In this document: positions 1-7,278 of the stretch, one piece after another | Numbering within the stretch: the stretch's first letter is position 1 | Layout: the number at the start of each line of letters is the position of its first letter | Assembly: GCA_900549545.1 (NCBI GenBank) | Contig: URPA01000042.1 | Span: 1 to 17,150 of the forward strand | Reading direction: 5' to 3' | DNA from: an uncultured Eubacteriales bacterium | GTDB taxonomy: Bacteria > Bacillota > Clostridia > Oscillospirales > Oscillospiraceae | Length of the DNA: 17,150 bases | Translations under genes and position numbers: made by a program | The notes under the pieces: model-generated | What the model saw: only the letters and a program-made list of their open reading frames with translations | Databases searched by the model: none | Told to the model about the DNA's origin: nothing

Positions 1-301
1 CGCCATCGGCGCGGCGGCGCTGGACTATCCGGCGCTGGAGGGCGTCATCGGGGATTTTGACTTCATCGTGAACACCGTGCCCGCGCGTGTAATCAGCGAG
101 GCGGCGCTCTGCTGTGCCGCGCCCGAGGCACTGCTGCTGGAGCTTGCCTCCCCGCCGGGGGGCTTTGACCGGACGCTGGCGGAGAACATAGGTCTGAAGG
201 CAATCGCGGCGCCGGGGCTGCCGGGCGTCTATGCCCCGGAGACGGCGGCGCTGCTCATCCGGGACACGGTGTATGATGTGATTAAGGAGCAGGAGGATTA
301 G
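1..301 (+). CDS. dpaA: dipicolinate synthase subunit A, C-terminal part (cut by window edge)
   Basis: The reading frame is open from base 2 and ends with TAG at 299-301, so only about the last 99 residues are present and the start lies outside the window. What is visible is the end of a Rossmann-type domain: the stretch FDFIVNTVPARV, then LLLELASPPGG and APGLPGVYAPETAA, which is the pattern I know from the SpoVFA/DpaA C-terminus. The enzyme oxidises the lysine-pathway intermediate (dihydrodipicolinate or its hydrated precursor) to dipicolinic acid in the mother cell during sporulation, acting with subunit B. The next gene starts 7 bases after the stop and is subunit B, which supports the call. 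Alternative: another NAD-binding oxidoreductase, unlikely given the partner. Confidence 0.88.
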   Translation, partial: AIGAAALDYPALEGVIGDFDFIVNTVPARVISEAALCCAAPEALLLELASPPGGFDRTLAENIGLKAIAAPGLPGVYAPETAALLIRDTVYDVIKEQED

Positions 302-308
302 TATAGCC

Positions 309-884
309 ATGGACGACAAAAAACGCATCGGGCTCGCGCTCTGCGGCTCGTATTGTACATATGAAAAGCTCTTCGCCGCGGCGGAGCTGCTGCGGCACAG
401 CTACGACCTTGTGCCCATCATGAGCGAGACCGCCGCCGAGACGGACAGCCGCTTCGGCACGGCGGCGGAGCATATCCGCCATCTTATGGACCTGACGGGG
501 AAGGAGGTCGTCACCACCATCGCCGAGGCGGAGCCGCTCGGCCCCGCGCTTCCAATGCAGGCCTTGCTCATCGCCCCCTGCACGGGCAACACCCTCGCGA
601 AGCTCGCAAACGGCATCACTGACAGCGCGGTTACAATGGCGGCGAAGGCGCATCTGAGAAACGGCAAGCCTTTGATAATCGCCCTGTCCACAAATGACGG
701 GCTTTCGGGCTCAGCGGAGAACATCGCCCGGCTTCTCAACCGCAAGAACGTGTACTTTGTCCCCTTCCGGCAGGATGACCCCGTGAAAAAGCCGAACTCC
801 CTGCAAGCGGATTTTTCCCTGCTGGGCGCGGCGGTGGAGGCGGCATTGAAGGGGCAGCAGCTCCAACCGATACTCAGGGCTTGA
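309..884 (+). CDS. dpaB: dipicolinate synthase subunit B, flavoprotein-like
   Basis: 191 residues, the usual length for SpoVFB/DpaB. The N-terminus reads IGLALCGSYCTYEK, the phosphate-binding start of the flavoprotein (Dfp/UbiX-like) fold, and PCTGNTLAKLANGITD at about 90-105 is the family's central motif, followed by PLIIALSTNDGLSG. The ATG at 309 is preceded by AGGAGG at 291-296 inside the end of dpaA, so the two subunits are probably translationally coupled. Together they make dipicolinic acid, which loads into the forespore core with calcium and gives heat resistance. In Bacillus, asd/dapG/dapA follow; here a MocR regulator follows instead, so the operon appears to end at this gene. No clear terminator is visible after the stop. 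Confidence 0.93.
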   Translation: MDDKKRIGLALCGSYCTYEKLFAAAELLRHSYDLVPIMSETAAETDSRFGTAAEHIRHLMDLTGKEVVTTIAEAEPLGPALPMQALLIAPCTGNTLAKLANGITDSAVTMAAKAHLRNGKPLIIALSTNDGLSGSAENIARLLNRKNVYFVPFRQDDPVKKPNSLQADFSLLGAAVEAALKGQQLQPILRA

Positions 885-909
885 CAATGTAATTTCAGGC
901 GCGTAAAAT
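881..909 (+). promoter_or_regulatory. sigma-A promoter for the mocR-like operon
   Basis: TTGACA at 881-886 and TAAAAT at 904-909 are separated by exactly 17 bases. The -35 box overlaps the dpaB stop codon (TGA at 882-884). Transcription would start near 916, about 25 bases before the ATG at 941. MocR regulators often control their own gene, but no separate operator is evident. Confidence 0.7.
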
Positions 910-940
910 TTTCTGAGATAACAAACCGGCGGTAGATGCA

Positions 941-2017
941 ATGAAGTACACGGTGGAGAAAAAGGCCGGGAAACCGGCGTATATGCAGATATATGACCAG
1001 CTCCGGCGGGATATAGTCTCCGGGGTGCTGCCCAAGGGGGCGCGTCTGCCCTCCAAGCGGCTGCTGGCGCAGGAGCTGGGTGTTAGCGTTATCACGGTTG
1101 AGCATGCTTATGAGCTGCTGGCGGACGGCGGATACATCCGCCCCCGTCAGCGCAGCGGCTATTACGCCGACTACGGCGCGCCCGCGCCCCCTGTTCGCCG
1201 CGCGGCGCTTGAGGACATGAGCGCGGAGCTTAAGTCGATGGAGGATTTTCCGTTTTCCGTCCTCGCGCGCACCATGCGCCGGGTGCTCAGCGATATGGAC
1301 AGGCGCCTGCTCATCAAATCGCCCAACGCCGGCTGCCCGGAGCTGCGCGAGGCCCTGGCCGACTATCTCTGCCGCAGCCGGGGCATCGTCGCCGCGCCGG
1401 AGCAGATTTTTGTCGGCGCGGGCGCGGAGTATCTCTACTCCATGGCGGCGCAGCTTCTGGGCCGTGAGCGGCGCTTCGCGCTGGAAAGCCCCTGCTATGA
1501 AAAAATCCGCCTTGTTTACGCGGCAAACGGGCTGAGCCTCACCGCGCTCCCCCTGGAGGAGGACGGGATAAGCTCCGCCGCGCTGGCCGCCTGTGACGCC
1601 GGGGTGCTGCACATCACGCCCTTTCACAGCTACCCCAGCGGAGTCACCGCTTCCGCCGCCAAGCGCCGGGAGTACGTCCGCTGGGCGCGCTCGCGGGACG
1701 CGTATATAATCGAGGACGATTACGACTCCGAATTTGCCGCGGCCAATGAGCCCTCAGAGCCGGTGTTCACCCTGGCTCCGGAGCGGGTGATATATATCAG
1801 CACATTTTCAAAGCTCCTCGCCCCCTCGATGCGGACAGGCTTCATGATTCTGCCCGAGGCGCTTCTGGAGCGCCAGCGGGAGAAAATCGGCTTCTATTCC
1901 TGCACCGTCCCGGTTTTTGAGCAGCATGTGCTGGCGGAGTTTATAAATTCCGGCGACATGGAGCGGTACATCAACAGGCGAAGAAGAGCGAAGAGGCAGA
2001 AGGGGGAGAGCAAATGA
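941..2017 (+). CDS. MocR-type GntR regulator with aminotransferase-like domain, short C-terminus
   Basis: 358 residues. Residues 11-75 form a GntR winged helix (PAYMQIYDQLRRDIVSG, LPSKRLLAQELGVS, GGYIRPRQRSGYY). Residues from about 105 match fold-type I aminotransferases: GAGAEYLYSMAAQLL at 160-174, HITPFHSYPSG at 224-234, the acidic block EDDYDSEF at 258-265 and the PLP lysine K291 in STFSKLLAPSMRTGF. MocR proteins are usually 450-500 residues; this one stops at the helix GDMERYINRRRRAKRQKGESK-type tail and lacks the final small domain of about 100 residues. It could be a natural short form or a 3' truncation. The stop overlaps the next ATG (ATGA at 2014-2017). The effector and targets are unknown; the downstream threonine aldolase is the obvious candidate target. 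Confidence 0.85.
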   Translation: MKYTVEKKAGKPAYMQIYDQLRRDIVSGVLPKGARLPSKRLLAQELGVSVITVEHAYELLADGGYIRPRQRSGYYADYGAPAPPVRRAALEDMSAELKSMEDFPFSVLARTMRRVLSDMDRRLLIKSPNAGCPELREALADYLCRSRGIVAAPEQIFVGAGAEYLYSMAAQLLGRERRFALESPCYEKIRLVYAANGLSLTALPLEEDGISSAALAACDAGVLHITPFHSYPSGVTASAAKRREYVRWARSRDAYIIEDDYDSEFAAANEPSEPVFTLAPERVIYISTFSKLLAPSMRTGFMILPEALLERQREKIGFYSCTVPVFEQHVLAEFINSGDMERYINRRRRAKRQKGESK

Positions 2018-2514
2018 ACTCCTCAGAAAAGCGCAGAAAGAAAAGATTTCTAATTGTTTTCATATGTTTTCTCGTCATTGTCGGCGTTGTTGCGGCATAT
2101 CTGTCTGTTCTGAATATTGGCTTAAAAGGGAATCCTCTCCCTGCCAGAGCGCCAATGTTTTTGGTAATGCTGTTGTTGGGCGAGCCTGAAAGTGAAAAAT
2201 ATTTCGACGAGACCGGAAGAACCGTCTATGTCTATGAAGATGTGAATATCTGGGGAGAACCAACACATGTCAGCTACTCCGGGTTCGGGTTTCTCTGGGT
2301 AGACGAGATACACACATCGTTTGAGCCGGCAGGCGACCCCACGATGAAATATAACGAGATTTTGTCGGCGCTGCAAAAGGTGTATACCGAAGAACCCTCT
2401 TCTAATACGGAGGCCGGGGTAGAGAAACATCAGACGATGAGAAGAAACTCAAACATCTTTTTTATTACACTGTCTGACACAGGGTTGATTTCACTAAGCT
2501 TGTATGTATACTGA
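2014..2514 (+). CDS. hypothetical membrane-anchored extracytoplasmic protein
   Basis: 166 residues, family not recognised. A basic N-terminus (SSEKRRKKR, residues 3-11) is followed by a hydrophobic helix at about 12-33 (FLIVFICFLVIVGVVAAYL), indicating a signal anchor with the remainder outside. The rest is a small soluble region rich in Tyr and Phe (KYFDETGRTVYVYEDVNIWGEP, then HVSYSGFGFLW), probably beta-rich. The start codon overlaps the stop of the preceding regulator in ATGA and has the ribosome site AGGGGGAGAG at 2001-2010 within that gene. The gene is visibly richer in A and T than its neighbours on both sides, which suggests recent arrival. The aldolase starts 13 bases downstream. No function is proposed. 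Confidence 0.75.
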   Translation: MNSSEKRRKKRFLIVFICFLVIVGVVAAYLSVLNIGLKGNPLPARAPMFLVMLLLGEPESEKYFDETGRTVYVYEDVNIWGEPTHVSYSGFGFLWVDEIHTSFEPAGDPTMKYNEILSALQKVYTEEPSSNTEAGVEKHQTMRRNSNIFFITLSDTGLISLSLYVY

Positions 2515-2527
2515 GAGGAGAAAACAA

Positions 2528-3550
2528 ATGACATCATTTTTGTGTGACTACACCGACGGGGCGCACCCGGAGGTTCTGAAAAAGCTGCTGGAGACCAACG
2601 GCGAAAAGCTCCCCGGCTATGGGGAGGACCGCTTCTGCACCGAGGCAAAGGAAAAAATCGCGGACTTTTGCGGCGGCAATGTGCAGGTGCATCTGCTCAC
2701 CGGCGGTACGCAGACAAATCAGGTCGTCATTTCGGCACTTTTGCAGCGGCACGAGGCTGTTGTCGCCGCCGAAACGGGGCACATAAATGTCCACGAGGCT
2801 GGGGCCATCGAGTACACCGGGCACAAGGTCATCGCCCTGCCGGCACATAACGGCTGCCTTGACGCGGGCGAGCTTGAAGCGTACATGGAGCGCTTTTACG
2901 CCGACGGGACGCATGAGCATATGTGCTTCCCGGCGCTTGTCTACATCTCCCAGCCCACCGAGCTTGGCACGCTCTATTCAAAAGCGCAGCTCGAGGCCAT
3001 TTCCGCCGTCTGCCGCCGCTTTGACATGGGGCTTTATATCGACGGGGCGCGGCTGGGCTACGCGCTTGCAAGCCCCGCCAATGACGCGGGCATTGAGGAT
3101 ATAGTCCGCCTTGCGGATGTGTTCTACATCGGCGGGACGAAGCTCGGTGCCATCTGCGGCGAGGCCGTGGTCTTTACGAAGAACAACATGCCGGCGCATT
3201 TTGCGACGCTCACAAAGCAGCAGGGGGCGATGCTCGCCAAGGGGCGGCTGCTCGGCGTTCAGTTTTCCGCTCTGTTTACGGACGGGCTGTATCTGCGCAT
3301 AGCGGAGCATGCTGTAAAGCAGGCGATGAAGCTCAAGGCGGCGTTTTTGAGCCGGGGCTATGAGCTTTTTATCGACTCGCCCACCAACCAGCAGTTTGTC
3401 ATTTTGAATGATGAGCAGCTCAAGCGCCTGAGTGCAGAGCTTGCCTTCAGCGTCTGGGAGCCTCTGCCCGATGGCCGCACCGCCGTCCGCTTTGTCACCA
3501 ACTGGGCAACCACGGACGAAGAAATAGCGCAGCTTGAAGCGCTGATATAA
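2528..3550 (+). CDS. ltaE: low-specificity threonine aldolase (PLP-dependent)
   Basis: 340 residues, typical of the family. It cleaves L-threonine or L-allo-threonine to glycine and acetaldehyde in the cytoplasm; related beta-hydroxy amino acids may also be substrates. Visible motifs: SFLCDYTDGAHP at the N-terminus, HLLTGGTQTNQ at 55-65 (phosphate site), TGHINVHEAGA with His85, YIDGARLGYAL with D172 and R175, and the PLP lysine K205 in FYIGGTKLGA. I chose ATG 2528 because GAGAGGAG at 2513-2520 sits 7 bases upstream; an in-frame ATG at 2504 lies inside the previous gene and has no such site. It is third in the run that begins with the MocR regulator and is followed directly by a strong terminator. 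Confidence 0.9.
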   Translation: MTSFLCDYTDGAHPEVLKKLLETNGEKLPGYGEDRFCTEAKEKIADFCGGNVQVHLLTGGTQTNQVVISALLQRHEAVVAAETGHINVHEAGAIEYTGHKVIALPAHNGCLDAGELEAYMERFYADGTHEHMCFPALVYISQPTELGTLYSKAQLEAISAVCRRFDMGLYIDGARLGYALASPANDAGIEDIVRLADVFYIGGTKLGAICGEAVVFTKNNMPAHFATLTKQQGAMLAKGRLLGVQFSALFTDGLYLRIAEHAVKQAMKLKAAFLSRGYELFIDSPTNQQFVILNDEQLKRLSAELAFSVWEPLPDGRTAVRFVTNWATTDEEIAQLEALI

Positions 3551-3553
3551 CTG

Positions 3554-3586
3554 AACAAGAGCCTCCCCGGCGGGGAGGCTCTTGTT
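3554..3586 (+). terminator. intrinsic terminator after ltaE
   Basis: A perfect 15-bp stem (3554-3568 with 3572-3586) with the loop GGC starts 4 bases after the aldolase stop. The stem ends in CTTGTT and the flanking A and T runs let it work on either strand, so it may also stop transcription coming from the nitrilase side. Confidence 0.85.
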
Positions 3587-3604
3587 AGATTACATGCAAT
3601 TCAA

Positions 3605-3770
3605 AGGCTCCCTTGTGTAAAGGGAGCTGGCGCGGAGCGCCTGAGGGATTGTAAATGTTCGATATTTTTGGCATTAAAGCTAATCGTTGCACTGGTAACG
3701 ACCCTTCCGGCTTGCGGCTATGCCGCAAGCCACCTCCCCTTACGCAGGGGAGGCGTTGGGTTGTGCAAAT
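3605..3770 (+). repeat. hairpin-chain intergenic repeat, copy A
   Basis: First member of a dispersed family (others at 7279, 12624 and 14999). From the left: stem GCTCCCTT/AAGGGAGC (3607-3614, 3620-3627); stem GGCGC/GCGCC with a 3-base loop (3629-3641); conserved CTGAGGGATTG; a variable interior; the CCCTTCC box; stem CTTGCGGC/GCCGCAAG with loop TAT (3711-3729); stem CCTCCCCT/AGGGGAGG (3733-3753); end box GTGCAAAT. The remaining gap to 3849 holds a GC-rich stretch with CGCCAGCAGGCGCG and AGGGATTGGTGCGG, which looks like a partial second unit. No gene is evident in this gap. Confidence 0.75.
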
Positions 3771-3849
3771 CTGCATTGCATCCATCGGTTTCGCCAGCAG
3801 GCGCGACCAGAGGGAGCGCCAAGGGATTGGTGCGGTTATATTATTTCCT

Positions 3850-4773
3850 TTACCTGTCCTCAAACGACAGCTTCAGCACGTCGGGCCTGCTATAATGGCC
3901 GCAGGCGTCAAACTCCATGCGGCTGGCGGGGACCTTGTCCATGTCGAGGTCTGCATAGATGATGCCCTCCTCGTCCCAGAGCGGCTCCGTCACATAGTGC
4001 CCAAAGGGGTCTATGACGCAGCTTCCGCCGCGGCAGACCTTTTCCGGCAGCCTTGCTATCTCCTCCTGCGCGTTGAGCGCGGCGGGGTACATTGCCCGGT
4101 CAAACACCATGTCACAATTTATAAAGTAGCAATGCCCCTCGATGGCGATATGCTGAATGGTCGCCTGCCATTCGGGGTTGTCGTTTGTGTTGGGGGAGAT
4201 GTAAATGGTGACGCCCTTTTCATACAGCGCCACGCGCGCGAGGGGCATATAGCTCTCCCAGCAGATAAGGCTGCCCATCGACCCCCACGGGGTATCGACC
4301 GCGAGGAAGAAGCCCTTATCCGCGTCACCCCATACCACGCGCTCAGCGCCGGTGGGCTTGAGCTTGCGGTGGACGGGGGCAAGCTCCCCCTCCGGGGTGA
4401 AGATGAGATTTGAATTATATAAGGTTGCCGTCTGCTCGCAGCGCTCGGACACGCCTATGCTCACATAGGCCCCGGCCTCCCTCGCGGCGGCGGCTAAAAG
4501 CGCCGTCTCCTCCCCGGGGACGAGGATGGAATTGTCATAATAGAGCTTCCAGTCCGCCCGGCCCGGCTCCTTGCGGCTGCCCACGGTGAAGCCGAAGGTC
4601 AGGCCATAGGGGTAGCAGGGGATAAACAGCTCCGGGAACACGATAAGCTCCGCCCCGTGCGCTGCGGCCTCTTTTATAAGCGCAAGCGCCTTTTTAACGC
4701 AGGCGGCCTTATCAAACATCACGGGCGCGGCCTGCACCACCGCCACGCGGCAGGTTTTTTTCAAGTCTTTCAT
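3850..4773 (-). CDS. nitrilase-family carbon-nitrogen hydrolase
   Basis: 307 residues. The catalytic triad is in place: E48 in IVFPELF, K137 in VHRKLKPTGAERVVWGD and C171 in SLICWESYMPLAR. The HRKLKPT and CWES forms, and the 34-residue Lys-to-Cys spacing, fit true nitrilases (nitrile to carboxylate plus ammonia) better than amidase branches of the superfamily. PNTNDNPEWQATIQHIAIEGHC at 196-217 is also as in nitrilases. The substrate cannot be read from sequence; aliphatic and arylaceto-nitriles are both possible. The ribosome site GGAGGG lies about 8 bases before the ATG. It is a single gene, divergent from the ene-reductase at 5092 across a 318-bp region with a promoter for each. Confidence 0.88.
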   Translation of the reverse strand: MKDLKKTCRVAVVQAAPVMFDKAACVKKALALIKEAAAHGAELIVFPELFIPCYPYGLTFGFTVGSRKEPGRADWKLYYDNSILVPGEETALLAAAAREAGAYVSIGVSERCEQTATLYNSNLIFTPEGELAPVHRKLKPTGAERVVWGDADKGFFLAVDTPWGSMGSLICWESYMPLARVALYEKGVTIYISPNTNDNPEWQATIQHIAIEGHCYFINCDMVFDRAMYPAALNAQEEIARLPEKVCRGGSCVIDPFGHYVTEPLWDEEGIIYADLDMDKVPASRMEFDACGHYSRPDVLKLSFEDR

Positions 4774-4795
4774 TCATATCCCTCCGTTTGATTGG

Positions 4796-4825
4796 ATTAT
4801 AGCTTAAACCCCTCGCCGCTGTAAA
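4796..4825 (-). promoter_or_regulatory. probable promoter of the nitrilase gene
   Basis: On the minus strand, TTTACA (complement of 4820-4825) and TATAAT (complement of 4796-4801) are 18 bases apart. The start site would be near 4790, leaving a leader of under 20 bases with the GGAGGG ribosome site. Confidence 0.6.
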
Positions 4826-4883
4826 TGGCTGATGTGAATTTCAACTGCCAATTTTCTTTTTGAGCAATATTTCTCTGCCGATT

Positions 4884-4908
4884 TTGTACATAACCAACAA
4901 ATTGTACA
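4884..4908. promoter_or_regulatory. paired TTGTACA sites between divergent promoters
   Basis: TTGTACA occurs at 4884-4890 and again at 4902-4908, 18 bp centre to centre, in an AT-rich segment between the nitrilase -35 box (4820-4825) and the reductase -35 box (4941-4946). Each contains the palindrome TGTACA. They could bind a regulator of one or both genes; no factor is known from the window. Confidence 0.3.
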
Positions 4909-4940
4909 ACAAAAACATCCTTTGAATTCTATTTAATTGA

Positions 4941-4969
4941 TTGATTGTTGCCCAAATCTATGTTATAAT
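4941..4969 (+). promoter_or_regulatory. promoter of the ene-reductase gene
   Basis: TTGATT (4941-4946), 17-base spacer, TATAAT (4964-4969), with TG at 4961-4962 giving an extended -10. The start site would be near 4976, about 115 bases before the ATG. Confidence 0.75.
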
Positions 4970-4975
4970 CATAAC

Positions 4976-5091
4976 GCGAAGATGTTGGCGCGCCTTGTGC
5001 GGAGCGCGCCCGGCTGTACCCCAAAGCGGTCGGGCTGCCCTGTATGGGCCGCGCCCTAACAGTCAACAAGAAATCAGAAAGGAAGTAACAC
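4976..5091 (+). promoter_or_regulatory. structured 5' leader of the ene-reductase mRNA
   Basis: This untranslated stretch is GC-rich and folds into successive stems: GGCGCGC/GCGCGCC (4987-4993, 5004-5010); CCCG/CGGG enclosing ACC/GGT (about 5009-5034); and GGGC-GCCC paired with GGGC-GCCC (5032-5056). It ends in an unstructured A-rich part with the ribosome site AAAGGAAG before ATG 5092. It matches no riboswitch I know. The third stem is not followed by a U run, so it is not an obvious terminator; mRNA stabilisation is one possibility. Confidence 0.4.
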
Positions 5092-7167
5092 ATGGACGAA
5101 AAGTATAGCGCCCTATTTACCCCTTGGAAGGTTGGCAATGTGGAAATCAAGAACCGCATTGTTCAGTGCTCCATGGGCGGCACCTCCCTGTTCGGCTGGC
5201 TCGAGCCCAACCATTTTGATAGAGAGGCTGCGTATTTCCTGCTCAACCGCGCTCAGGACGGCGTTGGCCTGATCCTGCCCGGCATGCAGTGTGTCCGCGA
5301 CCAGCTGGGTATGCCCGGCAGAAAGTGGCTCTGGCAGAACGACAAGATGTTCAAAGAGCTCAAAAAGTACATGGTCGAATTCCATAAGACCGGTGCAAAG
5401 CTGTTCATTCAGCTCGCCGCCGGCATGGGCCGCTCCATGGCCATCAACGGTTGGATGACCGTTCTCGCCAAGAACGACCTGCTCAACAAGCTCGCCAGTC
5501 CCATCGTTGACGTTCAGTACTGCTGCGCCTCCGCTTCCGAGACTCCTAACCGCTGGGCCGAGGATGTTATCTCCCGTCCCCTCACCGTTAAGGAAATCAA
5601 GGAAATGGTCGATGGCTTCGGCAAGACCGCGAAGCGTCTGAGAGAAGCCGGTGTTGACGGTGTTGAGATTCACGCCGTTCACGAGGGCTACCTGCTCGAC
5701 CAGTTCACCATGAAGAACTGGAACTACCGTACCGACCAGTACGGCGGCTCCTTCGAGAACCGTTTCCGCTTCCCCGTTGAGATAGTCCAGGCTATCAAGC
5801 GCGAAGCCGGTGCGGACTTCCCCGTCTCCCTGCGTTACTCCGTCGTCTCCAAGACCAAGGCCTGGGGCAAGGGCGCCATGCCTTACGAGACCGACTTCGA
5901 GGAGTGGGGCCGCGACATGGAAGAGTCCGAGCGCGCCATCAAGTACCTTGGCGATGCCGGTTACGACATGTTCAACTGCGACAACGGCACCTACGATGCC
6001 TGGTACTGGGCTCATCCGCCACAGTATATGCCCGACAACTGCAACCTCGAGTATGTTGAGCATATCAAGAAGTTCACTGACAAGCCCGTGGTCTGCGCAG
6101 GCCGTATGGATCCTGTCAAGGCCGCCGAGGAGATCGCCGCCGGCCGTCTCGACGCCGTGGCTATCGCCCGTCAGAACCTGGTCGACCATGACTGGATCCA
6201 CAAGATCCTCGAGGGCCGTCAGGACGAGATCAAGCCCTGCATCCGCTGCCACAACGGCTGCTTCAACTTTGCAAAGTTCAAGGGAACCTCCAACCTCCAG
6301 AAGCTGGATGACTCCCTGCACCTTGCCCGCTGCGCTCTGAACCCCACCACCATGCAGCACAACAAGTACAAAATCGTCAAGACCAGAAAGCCCAAGAAGG
6401 TCGCCATCATCGGCGGCGGCATCGGCGGCATGGAGTGCGCTCTTGTTCTGCTCCAGCGCGGCCATACTCCCGTTATCTTTGAGAAGACCAATGAGCTGGG
6501 CGGCCTGTTCCTGACCGCTTCCGCCATGAGCTTCAAGGAGAACGACAAGGAGCTCATCCGCTGGTACCGTGCTGAGATCGCCAGACAGGGCGTTGAGGTC
6601 CGTTTCAACACCGAGGTCACCGATCTGGGCACCCTGCGCGGCTTTGACGATATCATCGTCGCCACCGGTTCCGTTCCCAGAACCATGCCTCTTATCCCCG
6701 GCTTTGATAAGACCCTCACCTTCACTCAGCTGCTGAAGGACAAGGTCGAAGTCGGCGACAAGGTCCTGTTCCTGGGCGGCGGCCAGTCCTCCTGCGAGGC
6801 GGCCTACGACCTGATCCTTGCCGGCAAGCACCCCATCATCGTCGAGTTCGCGGACGACCTGGTTGCGGCTCAGGCTACCTGCCTTGCCAACACCTCCTTC
6901 CTGCGCGACGCGATGGAGTACCACAAGGTTCCCGTCTACCTCAATTCCACCGTCACCTCCATCCGCGACGGTTCTGTCACCGTCAAGAATGTCAAGACCG
7001 GTGAGACCTTTGATGTCGACTGCGACAATGTTGTCAACGGCATCGGCTTTGTTCCCACCCCCGTGGGCGGCAAGAACAGCAAGGCCTACCGCGTCGGCGA
7101 CTGCGTGGCCATCGGCAACCTGCGTACCGTTATCTGGCGCGCATGGGATGTCTGCATGAAGATATAA
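5092..7167 (+). CDS. NADH-dependent flavin ene-reductase (enoate/2,4-dienoyl-CoA reductase type)
   Basis: 691 residues. An Old-Yellow-Enzyme TIM barrel (about 1-375) carries YSALFTPWKVGNVEIKNR at the start and HAVHEGYLLDQF at 194-205, where Y200 is the probable proton donor, then RTDQYGGSFENR. A 4Fe-4S site follows: C383-x2-C386-x3-C390 and C414. The C-terminal half has two dinucleotide folds, GGGIGGMEC (441-449, FAD) and LGGGQSSCEA (561-570, NAD(P)H), and ends GDCVAIGNLRTVIWRAW. This is the FadH, enoate reductase and BaiCD/BaiH architecture: electrons pass NAD(P)H-FAD-FeS-FMN to an activated C=C bond. The substrate (an enoate, dienoyl-CoA, bile acid or plant phenolic) cannot be told. Codon use is strongly biased (AAG, CGT/CGC, ACC, CTC/CTG), unlike its neighbours, indicating high expression. 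Confidence 0.88.
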   Translation: MDEKYSALFTPWKVGNVEIKNRIVQCSMGGTSLFGWLEPNHFDREAAYFLLNRAQDGVGLILPGMQCVRDQLGMPGRKWLWQNDKMFKELKKYMVEFHKTGAKLFIQLAAGMGRSMAINGWMTVLAKNDLLNKLASPIVDVQYCCASASETPNRWAEDVISRPLTVKEIKEMVDGFGKTAKRLREAGVDGVEIHAVHEGYLLDQFTMKNWNYRTDQYGGSFENRFRFPVEIVQAIKREAGADFPVSLRYSVVSKTKAWGKGAMPYETDFEEWGRDMEESERAIKYLGDAGYDMFNCDNGTYDAWYWAHPPQYMPDNCNLEYVEHIKKFTDKPVVCAGRMDPVKAAEEIAAGRLDAVAIARQNLVDHDWIHKILEGRQDEIKPCIRCHNGCFNFAKFKGTSNLQKLDDSLHLARCALNPTTMQHNKYKIVKTRKPKKVAIIGGGIGGMECALVLLQRGHTPVIFEKTNELGGLFLTASAMSFKENDKELIRWYRAEIARQGVEVRFNTEVTDLGTLRGFDDIIVATGSVPRTMPLIPGFDKTLTFTQLLKDKVEVGDKVLFLGGGQSSCEAAYDLILAGKHPIIVEFADDLVAAQATCLANTSFLRDAMEYHKVPVYLNSTVTSIRDGSVTVKNVKTGETFDVDCDNVVNGIGFVPTPVGGKNSKAYRVGDCVAIGNLRTVIWRAWDVCMKI

Positions 7168-7200
7168 TTCTTCCGGCGGAATTACAAAGAAATACCTTTT

Positions 7201-7238
7201 ATGGGCGCGGATTTATCCGCGCCCATATTTTGCTTTTT
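7201..7238 (+). terminator. intrinsic terminator after the ene-reductase
   Basis: An 11-bp perfect stem (7201-7211 with 7216-7226, loop TTTA) is followed by ATTTTGCTTTTT. It starts 33 bases after the stop codon. Confidence 0.88.
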
Positions 7239-7278
7239 ATGATATTTCATGCTGCGCATGAAGTGAGAAAAAAGTCTT

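Noticed and set aside
401..1627. 408-codon minus-strand frame
   Set aside because: Antisense to dpaB and the MocR gene, both well supported by family motifs; no ribosome site or recognisable domain.
3655..4413. 252-codon plus-strand frame
   Set aside because: It runs through a repeat and antisense to the nitrilase, whose catalytic triad is intact.
4982..5059. 25-codon frame in the leader of the ene-reductase with two Cys codons
   Set aside because: Its ATG is only about 6 bases from the predicted start site and has no ribosome site; the sequence is better explained as stem-forming leader RNA.
5113..6924. 603-codon open frame on the minus strand
   Set aside because: It lies wholly antisense to the ene-reductase. 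The strong codon bias of that gene removes stops from the opposite frame. The product is low-complexity (Leu, Gly, Val, Asp, His) and has no ribosome site.
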